Below are positions 1 through 4,686 of a stretch of 5,021 nucleotides of DNA, in pieces. Under the pieces are notes generated by a model. The model searched no databases, was not told where the DNA came from, and saw nothing but the letters and a program-made list of their open reading frames with translations. The stretch is taken from NCBI GenBank assembly GCA_002424645.1, contig DIKU01000149.1, positions 1-5,021 of the forward strand, given 5' to 3'. The DNA is from Pelobacter sp. UBA5610 (GTDB lineage Bacteria; Desulfobacterota; Desulfuromonadia; Desulfuromonadales; Syntrophotaleaceae). How positions within the stretch are numbered: position 1 is the stretch's first letter; the number at the start of each line of letters is the position of its first letter. The translations under genes were made by a program, and so were the position numbers.

Positions 1-407
1 GGCGTCGCGCCGAACAATGCCTTGCGTGAATCCAGCAGAAAATTGAATGCCGCATCGTCGGAACACAGGATCAGATCGAAAAAGTCCTGCGGATATTTCG
101 TTTGCAGAAATTGGCGGGCGTGGGCTTCCATGGTGCCGGTCAAACGGCGCTTGGTATCCAGGTATTCAATGAATAACCGGGGTTTATCCTTCTCGGCCTG
201 AAAAACCTGTTCGATGGCGCGAGAGATGTCATCGCTCCATCGGTATCCCTGATGATAGGAATTCAGATAAAGAATTTTTTTAGAGGAAGGTTCCGAGGCT
301 ACCACCACAGAGACGGATGCCCATAGCAGAATGACCGTGACCAGCCACCCCGTTAAAACAAGGGAACGTAATCCGTTGGAATTTTTCAAGGAATAGAAAC
401 CAGCCAT
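1..407 (-). CDS. Sensor protein N-terminus with ABC substrate-binding-like periplasmic domain (partial, 3' end outside window)
   Basis: Translating the minus strand from the ATG at 407-405 gives about 135 residues that stay open to the window edge. Residues 13-37 form a hydrophobic signal-anchor (LVLTGWLVTVILLWASVSVVV). The mature part then begins KKILYLNSYHQGYRWSDD (43-60), a pattern I know from the periplasmic 'ABC transporter substrate-binding' domain placed at the N-terminus of many sensor histidine kinases and diguanylate cyclases. The next part (FIEYLDTKR at 79-87, then FFDLILCSDDAAFNFLL near 109-125) fits the same alpha/beta fold. ATG 407 is chosen because GAGG lies at 420-417, nine bases upstream; an in-frame ATG at 443 lacks a Shine-Dalgarno sequence. 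The output domain lies outside the window, so histidine kinase, cyclase or a plain binding protein all remain possible. The domain family is fairly secure; the signalling role is inferred. Confidence 0.66.
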   Translation of the reverse strand, partial: MAGFYSLKNSNGLRSLVLTGWLVTVILLWASVSVVVASEPSSKKILYLNSYHQGYRWSDDISRAIEQVFQAEKDKPRLFIEYLDTKRRLTGTMEAHARQFLQTKYPQDFFDLILCSDDAAFNFLLDSRKALFGAT

Positions 408-593
408 AAACCTGTGCCTCAACACATGAATATCATATAACATACTGAAATACGGACAGAAGTTCATCCAGGCAATCGGTACTACATATCACAAACATAC
501 TATATATAAAAAGCTTAAACTGATATGGGCGACCGGCGAAATATAGAGAACGAAAGGCGGCACATTTTTTGGGGAGATAAAAATTTGCGGGAT
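408..593 (-). promoter_or_regulatory. AT-rich intergenic region upstream of the sensor gene, probable promoter
   Basis: No gene is visible between the sensor start (407) and the terminator of the upstream FKBP gene (from 594). The part at 420-520 is clearly more AT-rich than the coding DNA. Read on the minus strand it contains TATATATAGTAT (about 511-500) and TTATATGAT (about 440-432), each holding a hexamer one base from TATAAT. Neither has a good TTGACA partner at 16-18 bases. Since an intrinsic terminator separates the sensor gene from the FKBP gene, a promoter here is expected, but the exact site is a guess. Confidence 0.35.
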
Positions 594-619
594 AAAAAAA
601 GGCCAGGAAAAACCTGGCC
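594..619 (-). terminator. Intrinsic terminator of the SlyD-like FKBP gene
   Basis: A perfect 7-bp inverted repeat (GGCCAGG at 601-607, CCTGGCC at 613-619) encloses a 5-nt loop. On the minus strand the stem is followed at once by seven T residues (600-594). It starts 28 bases after the stop codon of the FKBP gene ending at 648. This is a textbook rho-independent terminator and marks the end of that transcript. On the plus strand there is only a short T-poor flank, so it works mainly in the minus direction. Confidence 0.9.
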
Positions 620-647
620 CTTATTTCGTGTAAATGCCTGGTGCAGA

Positions 648-1148
648 TTAGTGCTTACCGCATCCCTGACAGCCATGACTGCCATCGCCACAATGGGATT
701 CAGGCGCGTCGGCTTGCAGCCCGGTTTCGACCACTTCGATGTCGAAAACCAGGGTTTTGCCGGCCATGGCATGATTGGCATCAAGGCGTACGGCTTCGTC
801 CGTGATTTCAATAACCACGGCCGGTACCGGGCGACCGCTCTGGTCGCGCAGATTAAAACGTTTGCCGATTTCGACATTCATATTCTCAGGCACATTGGCC
901 TTGGGAATATCGACGATCAGATCTTCACGATGCTCGCCATAACCGTCCGCGGGAGCGATGGTGACGGTGGTTTTGTCGCCGAGTTTAAGACCGGTTACGG
1001 CATCATCAAAACCTTTGATGAGTTGACCGGCGCCCACGGTGAATTTAAGAGGCTCGCGCCCTTCGGAAGAATCAAACACCTGGCCGTCTTCAAAACGTCC
1101 GGTGTAATTTACGCTGATAGTATCTCCAGCCTTGATGGTTTCTGCCAT
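648..1148 (-). CDS. SlyD-like FKBP-type peptidyl-prolyl cis-trans isomerase with His/Cys metal-binding tail
   Basis: This 166-residue cytosolic protein catalyses cis-trans isomerisation of Xaa-Pro bonds and probably acts as a folding helper. It has the SlyD layout: an FKBP half (about 1-70, with YTGRFEDGQVFD at 15-26 and GQLIKGFDDA at 41-50), an inserted flap (IF) chaperone domain (about 71-128) and the returning FKBP strands (LDANHAMAGKTLVFDIE at 122-138). The last residues (SHCGDGSHGCQGCGKH, 151-166) carry three Cys and three His, like the nickel-binding tail of SlyD, so a link to metal handling is plausible. ATG 1148 is preferred over an upstream extension to 1196 because GAGGA and AAGGAG (1164-1159, ten bases away) lie just before it and because the family begins here. 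It is about half identical, without gaps, to the FKBP at 1323-1781. It appears to be transcribed alone, ending at the terminator at 619-594. The family call is secure; orthology to slyD is not proven. Confidence 0.93.
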   Translation of the reverse strand: MAETIKAGDTISVNYTGRFEDGQVFDSSEGREPLKFTVGAGQLIKGFDDAVTGLKLGDKTTVTIAPADGYGEHREDLIVDIPKANVPENMNVEIGKRFNLRDQSGRPVPAVVIEITDEAVRLDANHAMAGKTLVFDIEVVETGLQADAPESHCGDGSHGCQGCGKH

Positions 1149-1158
1149 GTTTCCTCGT

Positions 1159-1164
1159 CTCCTT
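1159..1164 (-). promoter_or_regulatory. Ribosome binding site of the SlyD-like FKBP gene
   Basis: AAGGAG on the minus strand lies ten bases before ATG 1148, with a second purine-rich GAGGA (1156-1152) closer in. This decides the start against the longer in-frame reading to 1196, whose extra N-terminal residues do not resemble the FKBP family. Confidence 0.7.
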
Positions 1165-1204
1165 GGTCTGATGGTTGAGAAATGCCATCGCCGCACGCGA
1201 CAAC

Positions 1205-1266
1205 ATTGTAACCCCCGTTGCTAGTGTGTTTCCATCCGGAAACGGCTCGTTACCCTTATGAATAAG
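1205..1266 (-). promoter_or_regulatory. Candidate promoter with two operator-like palindromes upstream of the SlyD-like gene
   Basis: On the minus strand TACAAT (1210-1205) is one base from the -10 consensus and would give a leader of about 50 nt. No good -35 hexamer is seen at 16-18 bases, which could mean an activator is needed or that the call is wrong. Just upstream lie two perfect dyads: GTTTCC-N4-GGAAAC (1228-1243), covering the -35 zone, and CTTAT-N2-ATAAG (1255-1266). Both are the right size for a dimeric regulator, but neither matches an operator I recognise. Confidence 0.35.
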
Positions 1267-1274
1267 AGTGTATG

Positions 1275-1304
1275 TTAAGCCCGGACGGGATGTCCAGGGT
1301 TTAA
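1275..1304. terminator. Hairpin after the hpn-operon FKBP gene, possible transcript end
   Basis: A 12-pair stem with one wobble pair and one bulged base spans 1275-1304: TTAAGCCCGGAC pairs with GTCC, a bulged A, then GGGTTTAA, around the 5-nt loop GGGAT. It begins 19 bases after the stop of the FKBP gene that ends at 1323. There is no run of T on the minus side (CTTAACATAC region), so it is not a classical intrinsic terminator. It may instead stabilise the 3' end of the hpnHG-FKBP message or cause pausing. Confidence 0.45.
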
Positions 1305-1322
1305 AGCGTTGAAATTTTCGTG

Positions 1323-1781
1323 TCACCCACCGAACAGGTCGGTAGGCTTCAATCCGGTTGCGACAATTTCAATATCAAAAACCAGAGTCTTGCCGGCCAT
1401 AAAGTGATTGGCATCAAGACGTATATGCTCATCGGTCACTTCGACAACCTTAGCGGTTACCGCTTTACCACCCTGCAGGGGAAGCTTGAGTTGCATACCG
1501 GGTACCATCGTCATCTGGGCAGGCATGCTACTGCGAGGAATAGCCATCACGTTGGCTTCGTCTCGGGACCCGTAAGCTTTATCCGGCTCAATGGTCACCC
1601 GGGTACTTTGCCCGGCCTTCATGCCGCACACAGCTTCATCAAATCCTTTAATCACGGCACCGGAACCTACCACGAAGGTGAAGGGATCCCGATTGTCGGT
1701 GGTATCGAACACCTGCCCGTCCAGATAACGTCCGGTATAAAGTACGCGGATAACGTCTCCGTCCTTGATTCCCTGAGTCAT
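1323..1781 (-). CDS. FKBP-type peptidyl-prolyl cis-trans isomerase (SlyD-like, tailless), last gene of the hpnHG operon
   Basis: This 152-residue cytosolic FKBP has the same layout as the paralogue at 648-1148: YTGRYLDGQVFD (15-26), GAVIKGFDEA (41-50), an inserted flap domain (about 71-128) and LDANHFMAGKTLVFDIE (122-138). By eye, 77 of the first 145 positions are identical to that paralogue with no gaps, and divergence is highest in the flap domain, where substrate is usually bound. It stops at GLKPTDLFGG and lacks the His/Cys tail, so it should not share the metal-binding role. Its ATG overlaps the hpnG stop (ATGA, 1781-1778) and has a strong GGAGG (1793-1789) seven bases upstream, so it is co-transcribed and probably translationally coupled. 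The fold and activity class are secure; the client, and any role in hopanoid synthesis, are unknown. Confidence 0.93.
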   Translation of the reverse strand: MTQGIKDGDVIRVLYTGRYLDGQVFDTTDNRDPFTFVVGSGAVIKGFDEAVCGMKAGQSTRVTIEPDKAYGSRDEANVMAIPRSSMPAQMTMVPGMQLKLPLQGGKAVTAKVVEVTDEHIRLDANHFMAGKTLVFDIEIVATGLKPTDLFGG

Positions 1782-2596
1782 TTCCGTTCCTCCCCTTCCT
1801 CATAATGTACAGGATTCAGTCGGCAGCAAACCTGCCAACCACATCGCAACGCCCGCAATGCGCGGTCAAAATCCGCCTGCATGCGCATCAGCACAGGCAG
1901 AAGAGTTGGTTGGTGAAGCAGCGACCCGATCAGCTTAAGGAGCCTTGGCCGACCCAGCTCATCCACCAGATCAAAAAGAGCGGCAGGAACCGATCGATTG
2001 GCTTCATCGCAAATTGCCCGAATAGCGAAAAAAGGCCGACCGGAAGAAGCAGCTACGCGTGCGACTGCGGCACTTTCCATATCAACTGCCAGAGCTTTAC
2101 AGCGCTCAAACCTCAGAGCCTTTTGTGCCGAGGTCAAAAGCGGTGATGCGGTGGTCAGAATCCCCCCGGTGCGAATTTCACTGCCAAAACAAGCAGTCAG
2201 CGCCCGATGGAACGACGGATCAACCGGCCAGCGGTTGCCATCTTCGTCAACGACTTCACTGGCAAGCACCAACTGGCCACTGCGCAGATCCGGGTCCAAG
2301 CCTCCCGATACCCCGGCAATCCCCAGATGAGTAACTCCGTGCTCAATCAAATATGCGCCAGCTTTGGCTGCCCGCTCGGGTCCCATACCGCAACGCACCC
2401 ACAGGGTATTGCCACTTGCCAACCCACCAGAGCTGTACAACTCCAGCTCACCGTGACTGGACCATTGGCACCTGCCGAGCATCGCCTTGGCTTCACCGGG
2501 AAGGGCGACCACCATTCCCAGTCGAAATGAGTTGGTTTGCGGGGGGGCGGTATTCATCGTGGCTTCCCAAAGGCCGGGTTTTCGCCCGGCACACAT
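1778..2596 (-). CDS. hpnG: Hopanoid-associated phosphorylase HpnG (nucleoside phosphorylase fold)
   Basis: HpnG belongs to the purine nucleoside phosphorylase / MTA-SAH nucleosidase fold and acts after HpnH, cleaving adenine from adenosylhopane to leave a (phospho)ribosylhopane on the way to bacteriohopanetetrol. Seen here (272-residue numbering): the first strand LGMVVALPGEA (26-36), CGMGPERAA (69-77), the phosphate/ribose-side loop GIAGVSGGL (92-100), the base- and ribose-binding motif VDMESAAVA (171-179), and ICDEA (195-199), whose Asp197 sits where the family keeps its catalytic acid. The C-terminal 45 residues are family-variable. ATG 2596 follows the hpnH stop directly (TGAATG). An alternative ATG at 2557 (259 residues) has GGGAAG five bases upstream and lies nearer the first conserved strand, so the first 13 residues are uncertain. 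Context beside hpnH is the main reason to prefer HpnG over a generic MTA/SAH nucleosidase. Confidence 0.9.
   Translation of the reverse strand: MCAGRKPGLWEATMNTAPPQTNSFRLGMVVALPGEAKAMLGRCQWSSHGELELYSSGGLASGNTLWVRCGMGPERAAKAGAYLIEHGVTHLGIAGVSGGLDPDLRSGQLVLASEVVDEDGNRWPVDPSFHRALTACFGSEIRTGGILTTASPLLTSAQKALRFERCKALAVDMESAAVARVAASSGRPFFAIRAICDEANRSVPAALFDLVDELGRPRLLKLIGSLLHQPTLLPVLMRMQADFDRALRALRCGWQVCCRLNPVHYEEGEERK
2573..2590. other. Small GC-rich stem-loop at the hpnH-hpnG junction
   Basis: GCCGGG (2573-2578) and CCCGGC (2585-2590) form a perfect 6-bp stem with a 6-nt loop, starting seven bases inside the hpnH stop on the minus strand. No T-run follows, so it is not a terminator. If hpnG starts at 2557 this is a 39-nt intercistronic hairpin just before the ribosome binding site; if it starts at 2596 it is coding. 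It could tune hpnG translation or mRNA processing. Confidence 0.4.
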
Positions 2597-3607
2597 TCAA
2601 TTCCCGGCACCACGCAAAAACACCCGCAACGCCTTAAGAGGATGCAATGCCGCGTCCACGACAGCGCTCGGCTCGAATCCGCAGTGTACCATACAATGGG
2701 CACAGCGCGCATCCCTGCCGGTTCCATAGCTATCCCAATCCGTATTTTCCATCAATTCGCGAAAGCTCCCGGCATACCCGTCGTTCAGCAGATAGCAGGG
2801 ACGCTGCCAGCCGAAAATATTGGCCGCGGGGGTACCCCAGGGTGAACAGTCATAGCCTTGTCCGCCGGCAAGAAAGTCGAGATAGAGGCTGCTGTGGTTA
2901 AAGTGCCAACCCCGCTTCTTGGCTTGTGGAAGCAATTCCTTAAACAGCTTGTAACTCCCCTCCCGACCCAGGAAATTCGCCTGTTCCTCGGCGCTTTCGT
3001 AATTGAAAGCCGGGGCTACGGTCATGCCTTCAACGCCGAGCGACATGAGAAAATCAAACAGCGCCGCAGCGCTTTCCGGTGTTTCATCGCCAAAAAAGGT
3101 GGTATTGGTCGTCACGCGATAACCTTCGGCCACCAGGCGCCGGATGGACTGCACAGCCTGATCAAACACCCCTTTGCGATTGACCAGCGCGTCATGCTTG
3201 TCACGCAAACCGTCAAGATGCACGTTGAAGGTCAGATACGGAGACGGCTCGAAATCATCCAGACGTTTTTCCACCAACAACGCATTGGTACACAGGTACA
3301 CAAAGCGTTTGCGGGCAACAAGTTCACTGGCTATGAGATGGATATCGGGATGCATGAGAGGTTCGCCACCGGGCAGCGAAACCATCGGTGCGCCGCATTC
3401 CTCGGCCATGGCTACGCATTCCTCGACACTCAAACGGCGATTCATGATCTCCGGAGGATGGGAAATTTTTCCACAACCTTTGCAGCGCAGATTGCACTGA
3501 AACAAGGGCTCAAGCATCAATACCAGGGGAAACCGACGGTTGCCCTTCACCAACTGCTTACAAATATAAGCGCCAATACGGGCTTTCTGAATAAAGGGAA
3601 CTCCCAA
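2597..3607 (-). CDS. hpnH: Adenosylhopane synthase HpnH (radical SAM)
   Basis: HpnH is a radical SAM enzyme that adds the 5'-deoxyadenosyl group of SAM to diploptene, making adenosylhopane, the first step of C35 hopanoid side-chain synthesis at the membrane. With the start used here (336 residues) the [4Fe-4S] motif is CNLRCKGC (38-45, CX3CX2C), preceded by the family hallmark PLVLMLEPLFQ (27-37). The SAM-binding GGEP is at 80-83, YLCTNALLVEKR at 104-115 and FNVHLDG at 127-133. The C-terminal part (the HpnH-specific region) holds CSPWGTP (254-260), RPCYLL (269-274) and a second cysteine group CAHCMVHC (302-309). Start: TTG 3607 has a perfect AAGGAG six bases upstream and yields MGVPFIQKARIG, matching how other HpnH proteins begin. 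ATG 3631 (344 residues) and TTG 3634 have no ribosome binding site. It heads the hpnHG-FKBP operon. Identity is very secure. Confidence 0.95.
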   Translation of the reverse strand: MGVPFIQKARIGAYICKQLVKGNRRFPLVLMLEPLFQCNLRCKGCGKISHPPEIMNRRLSVEECVAMAEECGAPMVSLPGGEPLMHPDIHLIASELVARKRFVYLCTNALLVEKRLDDFEPSPYLTFNVHLDGLRDKHDALVNRKGVFDQAVQSIRRLVAEGYRVTTNTTFFGDETPESAAALFDFLMSLGVEGMTVAPAFNYESAEEQANFLGREGSYKLFKELLPQAKKRGWHFNHSSLYLDFLAGGQGYDCSPWGTPAANIFGWQRPCYLLNDGYAGSFRELMENTDWDSYGTGRDARCAHCMVHCGFEPSAVVDAALHPLKALRVFLRGAGN

Positions 3608-3613
3608 AACTAT

Positions 3614-3619
3614 CTCCTT
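3614..3619 (-). promoter_or_regulatory. Ribosome binding site deciding a TTG start for hpnH
   Basis: AAGGAG (3619-3614 on the minus strand) lies six bases before TTG 3607-3605. No comparable sequence precedes ATG 3631, where the upstream bases are CATTTCCATTTG. Together with the fit of the resulting N-terminus to the HpnH family this supports a TTG start. Confidence 0.7.
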
Positions 3620-3672
3620 GAAACAGGCCATCAAATGGAAATGTTTAAGCCGGAACCGATCGGACCTGCGGC

Positions 3673-3682
3673 CACAACAGCC
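3673..3682. repeat. Direct repeat copy 1 (CACAACAGCC) beside the hpnH leader hairpin
   Basis: The 10-mer CACAACAGCC occurs at 3673-3682 and again at 3773-3782, exactly 100 bases apart, on either side of the strong stem-loop at 3701-3744. The flanking base pattern (GC-rich before CACAACAGCC) is similar in both. It could be a paired protein site or chance. Confidence 0.4.
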
Positions 3683-3700
3683 TCATCGGCGAAAAACAGC

Positions 3701-3744
3701 GACGCAGGGCGGCGTCCCCTTGCAGTCGGACACCATCCTGCGTC
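3701..3744 (-). promoter_or_regulatory. Strong stem-loop in the hpnH leader, possible cis-regulatory RNA
   Basis: GACGCAGG (3701-3708) pairs perfectly with CCTGCGTC (3737-3744). After a 2x2 internal loop, GGCGTCC (3711-3717) pairs with GGACACC (3728-3734), with one G-U pair in the minus-strand RNA. The apical loop is 10 nt (3718-3727). This gives 15 pairs in 44 bases in non-coding DNA, about 95 bases before the hpnH start. No T-run follows on the minus strand. I compared it from memory with cobalamin, SAM, TPP and c-di-GMP type I riboswitch signatures and saw none of their conserved boxes. It is a candidate only. Confidence 0.45.
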
Positions 3745-3768
3745 AGCCATAGCTACGTACTTAACACA

Positions 3769-3784
3769 CCGGCACAACAGCCGG
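3769..3784. repeat. Small inverted repeat carrying direct repeat copy 2
   Basis: CCGGC (3769-3773) and GCCGG (3780-3784) form a 5-bp stem around the loop ACAACA. The second copy of the 10-mer CACAACAGCC (3773-3782) lies inside it. At 3670-3682 the first copy has only a 3-bp version of the stem. On the minus strand this element would be near the 5' end of an hpnH leader transcript. Confidence 0.35.
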
Positions 3785-3859
3785 GGAGAAAAAACTTGAT
3801 TTTGATGTTTTGGCAAAAACGTAAAGGATGCCTAAGTAAAAATTTTCGTTTTACAATAC

Positions 3860-3918
3860 CGGTGTTTTTTCAGGGGTGAGGGCATACATCAGTATACCGA
3901 GGCCCGAAAAAAACACCG
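3860..3918 (-). terminator. Long imperfect hairpin after the TPR lipoprotein gene, probable transcript end
   Basis: CGGTGTTTTTT (3860-3870) pairs perfectly with AAAAAACACCG (3908-3918), then after two mismatches GGG (3873-3875) pairs with CCC (3903-3905). The 27-nt loop holds a nested stem (GGcATAC at 3881-3887 against GTATaCC at 3892-3898). It begins 25 bases past the lipoprotein stop codon. On either strand RNA the long A-U arm would give a U-rich stretch, so it might work in both directions, but there is no clean T-tract directly after the stem. Confidence 0.5.
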
Positions 3919-3942
3919 TAACGCGTACTGTTTGCGGCGCCA

Positions 3943-4686
3943 TTAATTTTGTTCCAGGCCTTCGCACAACCGAAGCTGCAAATCGAGTCCCCGTTGCCAA
4001 ACGCTACCGGGGTCTTCTTCCGGAGCCAGTGTTTGCCACAGATTTTGCAATTGACGGCAGGCATCGGCGGTCTGGTCTTCAACCAGCAGAGCCTCGATAA
4101 ACCCGAGGCGATTGTCGGCCTGATCAGGGTCCAATTCGACCGCCTGGCGGAAATATTCCACAGCCAGGGCCGGGTCCCCGATACTCAAGGGAAACTCCGG
4201 CGCCCGCAGGTAAAGGTCACCGAGCATACGGGCGGGTCCGGCCTGATCAAGTCGCGGGTTCAAATCGATCGCCGCCAGAGCCTCACGTTCAATGATCGGC
4301 ACCAGCGACAAAGCCTTCAGGGGGCTGCGCTGAGCGACCAGGCCGGTTAAATAACCAAGCAGATAATGGGCTTCCGCACTTTTCGGAAAAGCATCCACCG
4401 CCTTTTCAGCTAACTTGCGACCATTCTCCGCAGCCACAAGGTCACCACTGCCACGTTCAACAAGATAGGCGTAGCAAGCTGCGCCGCGCAGGGCTGCCTT
4501 AGCATCCTGATCTGCGGCATTGCGATAAGATTCAGCCTGTGTGGCATCGCAAGATTCCCAAAGATCCATACCTTCATGGGCGGAAGCTGGCGAACCGGTC
4601 CCGGGGGTCCCCTTTTCCAGCGATGGAACCGCACACCCGGAAAGGCAGCATATTAACCCAAAAAGAAAAAAAATCACAACCTTCAT
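3943..4686 (-). CDS. TPR-containing lipoprotein, TatT-like
   Basis: This 247-residue protein has a short lipoprotein signal peptide: charged MK, a hydrophobic core, and the lipobox LSGC (15-18), so Cys18 should be lipidated. No Asp follows the Cys (Ala19), which fits outer-membrane sorting. A low-complexity linker (20-38) leads to an all-helical body with TPR-like repeats at about 85-118 (RKLAEKAVDAFPKSAEAHYLLG), 135-160 and 172-205 (ALAVEYFRQAVELDPDQADNRL). The segment LGDLYLRAPEFPLSIGDPALA (155-175) recalls lipoproteins related to TatT, the periplasmic T component linked to some TRAP transporters; this is recall, not a search. Start ATG 4686 overlaps the preceding stop (ATGA) and has GAAGGA (4701-4696) nine bases upstream. 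It is therefore coupled to the substrate-binding protein gene. The specific function is unknown. Confidence 0.82.
   Translation of the reverse strand: MKVVIFFLFGLICCLSGCAVPSLEKGTPGTGSPASAHEGMDLWESCDATQAESYRNAADQDAKAALRGAACYAYLVERGSGDLVAAENGRKLAEKAVDAFPKSAEAHYLLGYLTGLVAQRSPLKALSLVPIIEREALAAIDLNPRLDQAGPARMLGDLYLRAPEFPLSIGDPALAVEYFRQAVELDPDQADNRLGFIEALLVEDQTADACRQLQNLWQTLAPEEDPGSVWQRGLDLQLRLCEGLEQN

Larger units (their letters stand above)
3608..3942 (-). other. Non-coding region between the TPR lipoprotein gene and hpnH
   Basis: About 335 bases without a convincing gene. In transcription order it holds the long imperfect hairpin (3918-3860), an AT-rich part (3860-3785) with GTAAAA-N7-TTTTAC (3836-3854), a small stem CCGGC-N6-GCCGG (3769-3784), a strong two-part stem-loop (3744-3701) and the hpnH ribosome binding site. 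The AT-rich part is the likely promoter zone, but I find no hexamer pair close to consensus. A 61-residue reading frame (3816-3631) starts with TTG, lacks a ribosome binding site and resembles nothing, so I treat it as chance. The organisation looks like a structured 5' leader of hpnH. Confidence 0.55.

Noticed and set aside
1090..1326. 78-codon minus-strand frame between the two FKBP genes
   Set aside because: It covers the palindromes and promoter-like region, runs into the FKBP start in another frame and resembles no protein.
525..1805. Plus-strand open frames opposite both FKBP genes whose products resemble each other
   Set aside because: The likeness comes from the paralogous FKBP genes on the other strand; one frame also runs through the terminator at 594-619.
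3701..3744. Leader hairpin as a known riboswitch (cobalamin, SAM, TPP, c-di-GMP)
   Set aside because: None of the conserved boxes of these classes could be found by eye on the minus strand around the stem.
2858..3799. Long plus-strand open frame (313 codons) opposite hpnH
   Set aside because: It is wholly antisense to hpnH, whose motifs are unmistakable, and its own product resembles no family and has no ribosome binding site. It reflects the codon bias of hpnH.
3631..3816. 61-codon frame directly before hpnH, ending in a TGATG overlap
   Set aside because: TTG start with no Shine-Dalgarno sequence, no recognisable protein features, and it spans the strong leader hairpin. The hpnH ATG it overlaps is itself probably not the start.
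3870..4082. Minus-strand frame of 70 codons with a zinc-ribbon-like pattern (CKIC ... CSFGC)
   Set aside because: It overlaps most of the 3' end of the lipoprotein gene in another frame, starts at a TTG without a ribosome binding site and runs into the hairpin at 3860-3918. The lipoprotein frame is continuous and TPR-like to its end, so the Cys pattern is probably chance.
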